Assembly: GCF_021742065.1 (NCBI RefSeq)
Contig: NZ_JAKKIE010000012.1
Coordinates: 1-64,000, forward strand
Direction: 5' to 3'
From: Rhizorhapis sp. SPR117
Lineage (GTDB): Bacteria; Pseudomonadota; Alphaproteobacteria; Sphingomonadales; Sphingomonadaceae
DNA length: 64,000 nt
Shown here: positions 26,408-34,929 of the stretch, one piece after another
Numbering within the stretch: the first letter of the stretch is position 1
Layout of the letters: the number at the start of each line of letters is the position of its first letter
Position numbers and translations under genes: made by a program
The notes under the pieces: model-generated
Databases searched by the model: none
What the model saw: the letters and a program-made list of their open reading frames with translations, nothing else
Told to the model about the DNA's origin: nothing

Positions 26408-27742
26408 ATGGTGAGCACGACCATGGGACCGGCCAGTTCCACCCCCCTGGAGCGCGACGCGCGGCTCGTCAACGCGCGCGAGCACCGTGTCAAACCGGGC
26501 GAAATCGCCGTCGGAGTCGTGATCGGCCGCACCTCGGAATTCTTCGATTTCTTCGTGTACGCGATCGCGTCGGTGCTGGTTTTCCCGAGCGTCATCTTTC
26601 CCTTCGTCGATGCGCTGACCGGAACACTTTACTCGTTTGCGATGTTCGCGCTCGCATTCATCGCCCGTCCTGTGGGCGCGTTCCTGTTTCTCTGGATCGA
26701 TCGCCGCCACGGCCGAGGCGTGAAGCTGACGATCGCGCTCTTTCTCCTCGGCGGATCGACGATGTCGATGGCGTTCCTGCCGAGCTATCACACAGCCGGT
26801 ATCTTCGCCGTCCTTTTGCTCGGCCTCTTTCGGCTCGGTCAGGGGTTCGCCACCGGAGGGACGTGGGACGGCCTGCCCTCGCTGCTTTCTCTCAATGCGC
26901 CGCCAGAGCGGCGCGGCTGGTTTGCGATGATCCCGCAGCTTGGCGCACCGCTGGGCCTGCTGGTCGCATCCGCCGTCTTCGCGTTCCTGCTGACGACCCT
27001 GTCGACGGCCGACTTTCTCGAATGGGGCTGGCGCTATCCCTTCTTCGTGGCGTTCGCGATCAATGTCGTCGCCCTGTTTGCCAGGCTCCGCCTGATTTCG
27101 ACACCCGGGTTCGAGCGGCTGTACGAAAGCCGGGAACTCCAGCCGTCGCCGGTGCTGGAGATGTTCCGGGACGAATGGCGCACCGTCGTGCTCGGCGCCT
27201 TCGCGCCGCTCGCGAGCTTCGCCCTCTTCCATCTCGTCACCGTATTTCCCCTGTCGTGGGTCATGCTCAATACGCATGAACCCCCCGTTCGCTTTCTCGT
27301 GATCGAGATCGTCGGCGCCGTGGTGGGCGTGTTAGCGGTCGTGCTTTCCGGCCTCTTCGCGGATCGGATCGGACGGCGGACGGTGCTCGGCGTGTCGGCC
27401 GCGCTCATTGCAGCCTATAGCGGGTTTGCGCCCCAGCTGCTGTCGAAGGGCAGTGCTGGCGAGTGGACCTATATGCTGCTTGGATTCCTGCTGCTCGGCC
27501 TCGCCTTCGGACAATCGTCCGGCGTCGTGAACGGGAGCTTTTCGTCCAGGCACCGCTACACCGGCGCTGGCACCACCGCGACCGCCGCATGGCTCATCGG
27601 CGCGGGCTTTGCGCCACTGGCGGCGCTCCTTCTTGCCTCCCACTTCGGACTGCTTGCCGTGGGCGCCTATCTCCTTTCGGGCGCCGTCTGCACCCTGGCC
27701 GCGCTCGGCATCAACCGCGAATGGGGCCGAAAGGCGGTTTGA
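26408..27742 (+). CDS. MFS transporter, metabolite:H+ symporter type
   Basis: A 444-residue inner-membrane protein with about 12 helices. MHS-type features: GVVIGRTSEFFDFFVYAIASVLVFP in helix 1, RPVGAFLFLWIDRRHGRGVKLTIALFLLGGSTM, and the conserved loop RLGQGFATGGTWDG. It is divergent from cyoA across a 160-base gap. MFS genes of this kind often precede cyo operons in proteobacteria. Substrate unknown. Confidence 0.9.
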   Translation: MVSTTMGPASSTPLERDARLVNAREHRVKPGEIAVGVVIGRTSEFFDFFVYAIASVLVFPSVIFPFVDALTGTLYSFAMFALAFIARPVGAFLFLWIDRRHGRGVKLTIALFLLGGSTMSMAFLPSYHTAGIFAVLLLGLFRLGQGFATGGTWDGLPSLLSLNAPPERRGWFAMIPQLGAPLGLLVASAVFAFLLTTLSTADFLEWGWRYPFFVAFAINVVALFARLRLISTPGFERLYESRELQPSPVLEMFRDEWRTVVLGAFAPLASFALFHLVTVFPLSWVMLNTHEPPVRFLVIEIVGAVVGVLAVVLSGLFADRIGRRTVLGVSAALIAAYSGFAPQLLSKGSAGEWTYMLLGFLLLGLAFGQSSGVVNGSFSSRHRYTGAGTTATAAWLIGAGFAPLAALLLASHFGLLAVGAYLLSGAVCTLAALGINREWGRKAV

Positions 27743-28023
27743 ATCGAGATTTCGGGGGCAGAGATGAACGATGCGGCGCCGCCGCCGCTTGGGATCGCGA
27801 CCTTGTCGCCCAGAACCGGCGCTCGTTGGCATCGGCCACGGCACCTCTCGAACTCGATGGAGACCTGCAGGGAACCAAGTGATGTATTAACTTCGGTTCC
27901 TGGCCGACCCGCGATCCACACGGGCCAACGCGCCTCTCCTTGCACGCGGCGTTGTGATCCGATAGCCAGTTGCGAATAATTCTCAAGAAGAGAAAGGGGA
28001 TCCACGCAGGAAAGTGACGCCGG

Positions 28024-28428
28024 ATGACCTATGCCCTTTCGCCATCGCCAAGCCCTTTAATCCTCCCGGCCGCGATCCTGATCGACACGGCGCGATGCTG
28101 GCGGGAGGCGCGCGACAGCGGGAGATCGGTCCAGCCGTGCCTTTCAAGGACGCTCGCGGCGCATGACTGCGCGATGCTCGCGCCCGTCTTCGATAGCCTG
28201 ATCCTGTTTTACGAAGCGGCGCTCGGCCGGCCCATGACGGTGGGCAAATCGCCGGCGCTATCCGACGACGAGCATCTGCTGCTCGGCCTGCTCGATGGAT
28301 CAAGGCCAAGGCCCGCTGACATCGACTGTCCCGAAGGCGCGGCGACCGCCCTCGACTGCGCGCTCTGCTCGACGCGGATCATGATGGCGCTGACGATCGA
28401 GCGGCCCGCCACGCAGGCGATTCCATGA
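28024..28428 (+). CDS. Hypothetical 134-residue protein
   Basis: A protein-like sequence with SPLILPAAILIDTARCWREARDSG, CLSRTLAAHDCAMLAPVFDSLILFYEAALGRP and LSDDEHLLLGLLDGS, ending with paired cysteines (DCALCSTR). The composition is typical of a small regulatory protein found in sphingomonads, but no function is known. It is convergent with the TetR gene. No strong Shine-Dalgarno. Confidence 0.65.
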   Translation: MTYALSPSPSPLILPAAILIDTARCWREARDSGRSVQPCLSRTLAAHDCAMLAPVFDSLILFYEAALGRPMTVGKSPALSDDEHLLLGLLDGSRPRPADIDCPEGAATALDCALCSTRIMMALTIERPATQAIP

Positions 28429-28469
28429 CCGCCGTACAGGAGGGCAGCATGGATCGGCGCCAGCCGCAT

Positions 28470-29150
28470 TCATGTCGGACGGGCTTGGCCGCGCGCTCTC
28501 GGCCGCTGGCCGGCGACGGCGTTCGCGTCCATATTTTCAAGATAGGCGCAGAACATGTCTCCGAGCGCGCTGGCCCGGGCGTCGATCGCGGCGGGGGCAT
28601 ATCCGTCCTCCGACACCTGCTTGCCCACCGCGGCCAGCGACATCATGATGATGTCCGCCGCGACCAGACGCCTGGACTCGGGCGCATGAGGAAGGGCTTC
28701 GCGCATGAATGCGCGCACTGTCCGCATGGTGGCGAGGCGAAGCGTGCGCGCCTCGGGCGCATCGCGGTAGAGCGGCTCCGCGTCGCCCAGCGCGATACGC
28801 ATTCCGGCCTCCTCGCATTCGGATCGCACGAATTCGCGGACCGCCACGCGCAGGCGATCGAGCGGCGCCAGCGACGCATCGGCGAGGATGCCTGCCAGCA
28901 GCCCGCCGGTCGCCTTCCACTCGTCGGCCTGGAGGCGGAACAGGATCGCCTCCTTGTTGGGGAAATACTGGTAGAGCGACCCGACGCTGACCCCGGCCTC
29001 CTCGGCGACTCGCGCGGCGGTGAATCGGCGCGCGCCCCCGCGCGCCAGAACGCGACCTGCGGCCGCCAGAATGTCTGTGACGAGCTGGCGCGACCGCTCC
29101 TGTTTGGGCTGCTTTCGCGAGGAAATGCGCAACGTTGCTGGACTGGTCAT
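28470..29150 (-). CDS. TetR-family transcriptional regulator
   Basis: A 226-residue repressor. The N-terminal helix-turn-helix is classic (ILAAAGRVLARGGARRFTAARVAEEAGVSVGSLYQYFPNKEAIL), followed by a TetR_C ligand-binding domain. It is divergent from the siderophore-interacting-protein gene across an 87-base gap with a palindromic operator, so it probably represses that unit and itself. Confidence 0.92.
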   Translation of the reverse strand: MTSPATLRISSRKQPKQERSRQLVTDILAAAGRVLARGGARRFTAARVAEEAGVSVGSLYQYFPNKEAILFRLQADEWKATGGLLAGILADASLAPLDRLRVAVREFVRSECEEAGMRIALGDAEPLYRDAPEARTLRLATMRTVRAFMREALPHAPESRRLVAADIIMMSLAAVGKQVSEDGYAPAAIDARASALGDMFCAYLENMDANAVAGQRPRARGQARPT

Positions 29151-29173
29151 GGCGGTCTCGGGAACGCGAATAG

Positions 29174-29199
29174 TAAATGCGACGAATTAGTCGTATTTA
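29174..29199. promoter_or_regulatory. TetR operator palindrome
   Basis: Arms TAAATGCGAC and GTCGTATTTA flank a GAATTA centre; the arms pair at nine of ten positions. It sits between the divergent TetR gene and the SIP gene, 24 bases before the first and 38 before the second, the expected place for a TetR-type operator. The assignment is from symmetry and position. Confidence 0.65.
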
Positions 29200-29237
29200 T
29201 GTGAGGAGGCAAGACGCCCGACCGAGGAGATTATCCG

Positions 29238-29981
29238 TTGAGCAGGGAGACCGCTGGCGCCGATATGGCGACCCCGCCGCAGACCGATGGTCGGCTGACC
29301 CGCGCCCTGGTCCGATGGCTGATGCGGTCCGCGACCGTCGCCTCCGTCGAAGCGCTGTCCGATCGCTTCCGCCTGATCGGGTTTACGGGTGAAGGATTGC
29401 GCGGCGCGGCGTGGCGGCCGGGACAGAAGATTCAGATCAAGATCGGCGGCGGCCTGACGGCGCGCACCTATACGCCGATCGCCTGAGACGCCGCGGGCGG
29501 CGCGACTTCGATCCTCGCCTGGCTGCATGGCGACGGGCCGGCCAGCGCCTGGATTCGGTTGCTGGCGGCCGGACAGCAATGCCAGTTCTTCGGCCCGCGC
29601 GCCTCCCTCGACCTCGCGGACCTGAGCAGCCGCTTCGTCCTATTCGGCGACGAGACCTCGTTCGGCCTGGCGGCGTCCGTCGCCGGCCTTGGCGAAGGCA
29701 CGTTCCTGTTCGAGGCGAGTTCTGCCGCCGAATGCGCGCCGGTTCTCGCCCGGCTGGGCGTCACGGCGACGGTGAGCGAGCGCCGCCCCGGCGACGCGCA
29801 TCTGGGCGACGTCGAAGTCGAAATCGTGCGCCGCGCCGCCGACGCCGACGTCCGCTTCATCCTCACCGGCAAGGCGCAGTCGATCCAGCGGATAAGCCGC
29901 GCCCTGAAGGCTGCTGGTGTCAGCTCGGCCCGCATCCTCGCCAAAGCCTATTGGGCGCCCGGCAAGACGGGTCTCGACTGA
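29238..29981 (+). pseudogene. Siderophore-interacting protein (FAD/NAD(P)H ferric reductase) with in-frame TGA
   Basis: One continuous frame is broken by a single TGA at 29484-29486. The N-terminal part has the FAD-binding sequence FRLIGFTGEGLRG, WRPGQKIQIKIGG and RTYTPIA. After the stop the same frame continues as DAAGGATSILAWLHGDGPASAW, GQQCQFFGPRASL and the SIP domain to KAYWAPGK. In family members the residue after TYTP-x-x is Trp (TYTPIAWD-like), so TGG has become TGA. SIPs reduce ferric siderophores in the cytoplasm. It is driven from the TetR-controlled gap. Probably inactive unless the stop is read through or is a sequence error. Confidence 0.8.
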
Positions 29982-30015
29982 TCCGTTTCGAGCCGCTGCC
30001 AGCAAAGAGTGATCG

Positions 30016-31211
30016 ATGATGAAGAATGATGTGAATGTGCTCATCTCCGGCGCCGGCGTTGCGGGCCTCACCGTCGCTCATTGGCTCGTCCGCTATGGCT
30101 TCAAGGTGACGGTGGTGGAGCGCGCGCCGCATCTGCGTCCGGGCGGACAGGCGCTCGACGTGCGCGGCCCGGCCCTGGAGGTCGCCGAGCGGATGGGCGT
30201 GCTGGACACGTTCCGCCAGCGCAGCACGGGTCAGACCGGGATGTCGGTGGTCGATGGCGACGGCAAGGAGATTTTCCGAAGCACCGAGCGCACGCTGACC
30301 GGCGGACGCTTCGACAGCCCCGACGTCGAGATCCTGCGCGACGCGCTGTGCGACGTCCTCTACCGCGCCGCGGGCGCGGTCGAGTATCTGTTCGGCGACC
30401 GGATCACCGCGCTCGCCCAGGACGAGGGCGGCGTTGACGTCACCTTCGCCAGCGCCCCGCCCCGCCGCTTCGATCTGGTGATCGGCGCGGACGGCTTGCA
30501 CTCGGGCGTGCGCCGCCTCGCCTTCGGACCCGAGGCGGAGTTCATCCGCTATATCGGCGGGTGCCTGGCCGTCTTCCCGATGCCGAACTTCCTCGGCCTC
30601 GATCGCTTGCAGGTCTTCCATCAGCACGCCGGCATCTTCGGCGGCGTTCTCGGCCTGCGCGCCGACCTCGACGTCAGAACCTATATCGGCTTCGGCTTCG
30701 GCTTCGATGCCGAGCAGCCGCGCTACGACTATCGTGACGTTGATGCGCAGAAGCGGCTGGTGGCCGATCAGGTCGCCGGCGCGGGATGGATATTCCCGCA
30801 GATCGTCGAGCATATGTGGGCCGCGCCCGATTTCTATTTCGACACGATGAGCCAGATTCGCATGGACCGCTGGTCGCGCGGGCGCGTCGTCCTGGTGGGC
30901 GACGCCGGCTACTGCGTGTCGCCGGCCACGGGCCAGGGCACGAGCGTCGCGATGGTCGGCGCCTACATCCTCGCCGGAGAGCTTGCCGCCCACCGAGGCG
31001 ACTTCGAGGCCGCCGCGGCCGCCTACGAAGCCGAGCTGCGCGACTATGCCACGCGGACAGCGCGCTGGCGGTCAGCGCCGAGGCCTTGGACACGCTGGGC
31101 GAGTCCACGGCGCCGGACGATCCTGGCCACCCGAATGGCGTCCCGGACCTGGGCCTGCTGGTCCAACCGATCACGCTCAAGGATTACCAGGCTCTGGCGC
31201 GGCCATCCTAG
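30016..31211 (+). pseudogene. FAD-dependent monooxygenase (PHBH/TetX fold), frameshifted near its end
   Basis: A glutathione-reductase-fold flavoprotein: GAGVAGLTVAHWLVRYGFKVTVVER at the N-terminus, DLVIGADGLHSGVRRL in the middle, GRVVLVGDAGYCVSPATGQGTSVAMVGAY near the end. At about 31055 the frame is lost. The first frame then turns arginine- and serine-rich, while the next frame reads DSALAVSAEALDTLGESTAPDD... LVQPITLKDYQALARPS to a stop at 31209-31211. One base is missing relative to an intact gene. The damage affects only the last 50 residues, so partial function is possible. It follows the broken SIP gene on the same strand. Confidence 0.8.
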
Positions 31212-31238
31212 CGCCTCCCACCAATTCGGAGACTCCTC

Positions 31239-31904
31239 ATGACGACCCTCACAGCCACACCCTTGGCCCCGCTGCTTGACCGGCTGTTCGCCGATGCCGA
31301 AGCGACCACCGCGCAAGTGCTGCCGACCATCATGGAGATGCCGGAAGACGAGCGCGCCGCGATGATGGCGAGCAAGACCGATTACCGCGCGTTCTACACG
31401 CGGATGAAGGACGCGCACCTGGCCGTCTCGCGCGAGACCGCCGCGCTTCTCTACATGCTGGGCCGCTCGACCGGCGCAAAGAGCATCGTCGAGTTCGGAA
31501 CCTCGTTCGGCATCTCGACCCTCCATCTTGCCGCCGCACTCCGCGACAATGGCGGCGGGCGGCTCATCACCAGCGAGTTCGAGCCGTCCAAGGTTGCGCG
31601 CGCGCGCGCAAACTTCGCGGCCGGCGGCCTCGCCGATCTGATCGAGCTGCGCGAGGGCGACGCGCTGGAGACGCTGGCGCGCGACCTGCCCGACCGGATC
31701 GACATCCTGCTGCTCGATGGCGCGAAAGGCCTCTATCCGGCCGTGCTGGCGCTGGTCGAGGGCCGCCTGCGTCCCGGCGCCTTCATCGTCGCCGACAACG
31801 CCGACTGGAGCCAGGACTATCTGGCGCGGGTCCGCTCGCCCGATCACGGCTACATGTCGGTGCCGTTCGGCGGTGATGTCGAGCTGTCGATGCGGTTCGG
31901 GTGA
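31239..31904 (+). CDS. Class I SAM-dependent O-methyltransferase (first of two paralogues)
   Basis: A 221-residue enzyme. SAM-binding motif I is IVEFGTSFGISTLHLAAAL; motif II region ITSEFEPSKVARARANFAAGGL; then REGDALETL and DILLLDGAKGLYPAVL, as in CmcI/catechol OMT-like methyltransferases. A very similar gene lies at 32875-33576 on the opposite strand. Acceptor unknown; in context it may modify a small phenolic or siderophore-like compound (inference). Confidence 0.88.
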   Translation: MTTLTATPLAPLLDRLFADAEATTAQVLPTIMEMPEDERAAMMASKTDYRAFYTRMKDAHLAVSRETAALLYMLGRSTGAKSIVEFGTSFGISTLHLAAALRDNGGGRLITSEFEPSKVARARANFAAGGLADLIELREGDALETLARDLPDRIDILLLDGAKGLYPAVLALVEGRLRPGAFIVADNADWSQDYLARVRSPDHGYMSVPFGGDVELSMRFG

Positions 31905-32134
31905 ATCGGCCATGCGGATGCGACTCATCCCGGTCGAGTTATGAGTGCGACACGTCCCGCACGACCACCGCGGCTCGGCCGCGCCGCGCGGCAGTCGTCC
32001 GGCGGTGATGCCCTCGATCTGCGCGACCCAGTTCGACGTCCTCCGCGGCATTGCCGCCTCGCCACCTTCTCAGGAATGCGCCGGCAGCCTCGTACTTGCC
32101 CATTCCCATGTTAAGGAACCTCAGTCCGCAGCCC

Positions 32135-32872
32135 TCAACGCGGGCACGTCCGTCGCTCTCCTTTCCAGAGCAGAATCGTCGATAGGGTATAGACTGCCAG
32201 CCAGCCGAGATTGAATGCCGCACCGTCGAGCCAGATCGAGACTGGCTTGGGCGAGATGAATGCGATCACCATGCCGAGCAGCACCAGCGACACCGGATTG
32301 GCGATCAGCGCGAACCAGCGTGGCCAAGCCGTCCGGCCGAATGCGATGACGACCCCGAGCCCGAGCAGTGCGAGACCGAGCGTGACGATCGGCAGCAGCC
32401 AGGCGATCAGCAGCACGGCATGGAAACGCGCGGCGAGATCGAGCAGCGCCTGGTGCGCGGCTGGCGGCGTCACCAGCACTGTCTTGTAGGCCATGCCCAG
32501 ATAGTAAAAGGCTGCGTGTCCGAGCGGCGACCAGGCATTGCCGCAGATGAACAATGCGAAGATTGGCCATGCCCATTTGGCGCCCGCCGGCAGCAGGCCG
32601 CGAAACAGATGCCAGCTTCCGGCGAGGTAGAAGACGATACCGATGTCGGCGACGAGGGCGCCGGCCGCCAGTCGCGTCTCCGAGGACGAAACCATCGCGG
32701 CCGCGAGATCGGGCTCGATCTGGTGAGCATAGGTCTGGAAGAGCAGCGGGTAGTCCGCCGCGGCCGCCTTTCCTCCGACGATGAGCGCATCGCCGAGCGT
32801 CCAGAGGATCGCCCCTACGATGCCGGCGATTCCGGCCAGGCGCAGCCAGCGGAGTGAGGCAGTATCGGTCAT
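32135..32872 (-). CDS. Membrane protein, 6-7 TM, function unknown
   Basis: A 245-residue protein of hydrophobic helices: RLAGIAGIVGAILWTLGDALIVGG, ADIGIVFYLAGSWHLF, WPIFALFICGNAWSPLGHAAFYYLG, AVLLIAWLLPIVTLGLALLGLGVVIAF, WFALIANPVSLVLLGMVIAFI, and a last helix. It resembles the DUF6796 group but this is a loose impression. It is the last gene of the receptor-PepSY-methyltransferase operon, two bases after the methyltransferase stop. Confidence 0.8.
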   Translation of the reverse strand: MTDTASLRWLRLAGIAGIVGAILWTLGDALIVGGKAAAADYPLLFQTYAHQIEPDLAAAMVSSSETRLAAGALVADIGIVFYLAGSWHLFRGLLPAGAKWAWPIFALFICGNAWSPLGHAAFYYLGMAYKTVLVTPPAAHQALLDLAARFHAVLLIAWLLPIVTLGLALLGLGVVIAFGRTAWPRWFALIANPVSLVLLGMVIAFISPKPVSIWLDGAAFNLGWLAVYTLSTILLWKGERRTCPR

Positions 32873-32874
32873 TC

Positions 32875-33576
32875 CTATCTCCGCACCGAATATTCGCTGC
32901 CGCCCTTGAGCGGCAGCAGGGTGGAATCGAACCCGTTGGCGGGATCGCGAAGCCAGGCGACATAGTCGCGGAAGTTGCCCGCCAGCCCGCCGACGTCGTC
33001 GGTCAACACCACCGCGCCGGGGCGCATGCGCCGTGCAAGCAACTGCACGACGTCGAGCGCGAGCATGGGAAAGCCGTCGTTCAGCAGAAAGTCGATGTCG
33101 GATGGCTCCTCCCGAAGGCTCTCGAGCGCATCGCCGACGCGAAGGTCGATGATGTCGGCGACGCCGGCCTCCTCAAAATTTTGGCGTGCGACGGCAGCCT
33201 TTTCCGGCACGATTTCGGTCGTGACGACCGTTCCGCCGCCGTTCGCCTTGACGGCCGCTGCGAGCCACAGCGTCGAGACGCCGAACGACGTGCCGAACTC
33301 GACGATTGTCCGAGCTCGGCGCGCGCGGGCTGTCAGGTAGCAGAAGGCGCCCTGCGGTTCGACGATGGCGATATATTTGTCGCTCCAGAACCCGGCCATC
33401 TCGGCCATCGGAAAGTCGACCGCCCTGCCGCGCAGGAAGGACAGCGCGTGGCGCGACAGATGGCGGACGACGGAGAAGTGCTGACGATTGGCCTCGCGGT
33501 AGAGACGGCGCAGCACGTCCGCGATGCGCTCGTCGGCGATCACCGCGAACGGATCGGCATGGCGAACGTCCGTCAT
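32875..33576 (-). CDS. Class I SAM-dependent O-methyltransferase (second of two paralogues)
   Basis: A 233-residue methyltransferase closely matching the one at 31239-31904: IVEFGTSFGVSTLWLAAAVKANGGG, VTTEIVPEKAAVARQNFEEAGV, RVGDALESL. The start is ATG at 33576, within ATGA shared with the stop of the small membrane protein, which fixes it; an ATG 12 bases upstream is less likely. It belongs to a tightly overlapping operon beginning with the TonB receptor. Confidence 0.88.
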   Translation of the reverse strand: MTDVRHADPFAVIADERIADVLRRLYREANRQHFSVVRHLSRHALSFLRGRAVDFPMAEMAGFWSDKYIAIVEPQGAFCYLTARARRARTIVEFGTSFGVSTLWLAAAVKANGGGTVVTTEIVPEKAAVARQNFEEAGVADIIDLRVGDALESLREEPSDIDFLLNDGFPMLALDVVQLLARRMRPGAVVLTDDVGGLAGNFRDYVAWLRDPANGFDSTLLPLKGGSEYSVRR

Positions 33577-33767
33577 TTCGCGGACCATCCCCGCCAGGCC
33601 ACGACCATGAGGAACACGCAAGCGCCGAGGCAGAGCCAGGACAGCGCGTCATACCAGCCATCGCCGACGAGCGCGGACAGGAGGCCGACGAAGCTCATGA
33701 TTCCGATCAGCAACGGCCAGCGGAAGACGCGCCAGTTGGTCTGCGAAACGCTCCTGCGGTCGCTCAT
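33573..33767 (-). CDS. Small two-helix membrane protein next to PepSY gene
   Basis: A 64-residue protein with two hydrophobic helices (WPLLIGIMSFVGLLSALVG and ALSWLCLGACVFLMVVAW). Its ATG overlaps the PepSY stop (TAATG) and its TGA overlaps the methyltransferase ATG (ATGA), so it is translationally coupled on both sides. Short proteins of this kind often follow PepSY iron-transport proteins; function unknown. Confidence 0.75.
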   Translation of the reverse strand: MSDRRSVSQTNWRVFRWPLLIGIMSFVGLLSALVGDGWYDALSWLCLGACVFLMVVAWRGWSAK

Positions 33768-34918
33768 TACTCTGCAGGCTCCAGCACGCCGCCACTGTTC
33801 AGTTCCATGATACGCTTCTCGATCGGCACGCGGCGGCGGCCGAGCCAGAGATAGATTCCGGTTCCGAGCACTACGATCGCGGCGATATCGAGCAGCGCCC
33901 AGATGATCTTGAGCGGAAGGCCGCCATAGTCGCCGAAGTGGAGCGGCTGCGAGAGGAACAGCGTCTTCACATAGAGCGGCATCTCCTCGATCGCGGTGAG
34001 CTTGCCGGTCTCCGCATCGACCAGCGCGGGTTTGATCAGCTTCCTGGTTAGCGGCGTGTTGCCGCTGAGGAACACCGCATAATGGTGCTTCGAGCTGAAG
34101 AAGGTGCCGGGCCAGGCGATGACGCTGACCGACGTCGAAGGCGCGGCGGCGTGGGCGACTCGCGCCGCATGGTCGACCGATCCGAGCCGGCGAAGCGGCG
34201 GCGCGTTCTTGTAGGGCGCGGTCATCTCGGCGAGCTGGCCCATCTGCCAGACGCCGGCGATCGGCGTCGAAAGCGCGGTGATCACCCCGGTCGCGCCGAC
34301 CACCGCCAGCCAGGCCAGCGCGACGATGCCGACCATGTTGTGCGTGTCGAGCCACTTGAGGCGCGCGCTGCGGGCCTTGCGCACTGTCCCGAAGGCCAGC
34401 TTGCGCATGAAGGGCGCATAGACCACGGCGCCCGAGATCAGCGAGACCAGAAAGACCAGCCCGACCAGCGCCATGACCATTTCCCCGGGCAGGCCGAGCA
34501 GCAGGCTTGAATGCAGCTCCAGCAGGAAGTGCATCACGCCGGTATCGAGCGGCGGCGCCATCAGCAGCACGCCGGTCCGCGCATCGAACTGCGCGATGTG
34601 CGTCTCCTCTTCCTTCGAGTCCACGCGCGGCGCGGTAATCGCATAGAAGATCGGCTTGTCCGGATCGCGGCTGAGGAACATCATCACCTCGCCTGGCCGG
34701 TTGGCTAGGGCCCCGGCCACGATCGCGTCGAGGTTGGGCGGCGGCGCCGGCTTCACCGCAGCCGGGATGGCCGGCGCCCGCGTCAGCCCGTCGATCTCGG
34801 CGTGGAAGATCAGCGGCAGCCCGGTCAGGCAGAGGAGCAGCAGGAAGACCGTGCAGACGAGGCTCGTCCATTTGTGGACGAGATACCATCGCCGGATCGT
34901 GGTCTGCGACATCGCCAT
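33767..34918 (-). CDS. PepSY-associated TM-helix protein (inner-membrane iron-uptake/ferric reductase type)
   Basis: A 383-residue inner-membrane protein with four helices: HKWTSLVCTVFLLLLCLTGLPLIF at the start, then LPGEMVMALVGLVFLVSLISGAVVY, NMVGIVALAWLAVVGATGVITAL and IIWALLDIAAIVVLGTGIYLWLG. PepSY-like periplasmic stretches lie between them. The family (FpvG/PiuB-like) is linked to reduction or release of iron from ferric siderophores. The gene follows the TonB receptor by 11 bases and is followed by an overlapping small gene. Confidence 0.9.
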   Translation of the reverse strand: MAMSQTTIRRWYLVHKWTSLVCTVFLLLLCLTGLPLIFHAEIDGLTRAPAIPAAVKPAPPPNLDAIVAGALANRPGEVMMFLSRDPDKPIFYAITAPRVDSKEEETHIAQFDARTGVLLMAPPLDTGVMHFLLELHSSLLLGLPGEMVMALVGLVFLVSLISGAVVYAPFMRKLAFGTVRKARSARLKWLDTHNMVGIVALAWLAVVGATGVITALSTPIAGVWQMGQLAEMTAPYKNAPPLRRLGSVDHAARVAHAAAPSTSVSVIAWPGTFFSSKHHYAVFLSGNTPLTRKLIKPALVDAETGKLTAIEEMPLYVKTLFLSQPLHFGDYGGLPLKIIWALLDIAAIVVLGTGIYLWLGRRRVPIEKRIMELNSGGVLEPAE

Positions 34919-34929
34919 TGCGGGCCCGA

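Noticed and set aside
33768..34889. Alternative frame over the PepSY gene, continuous with the small membrane protein
   Set aside because: Only the last 64 residues are real; the upstream part is an off-frame reading of the PepSY gene.
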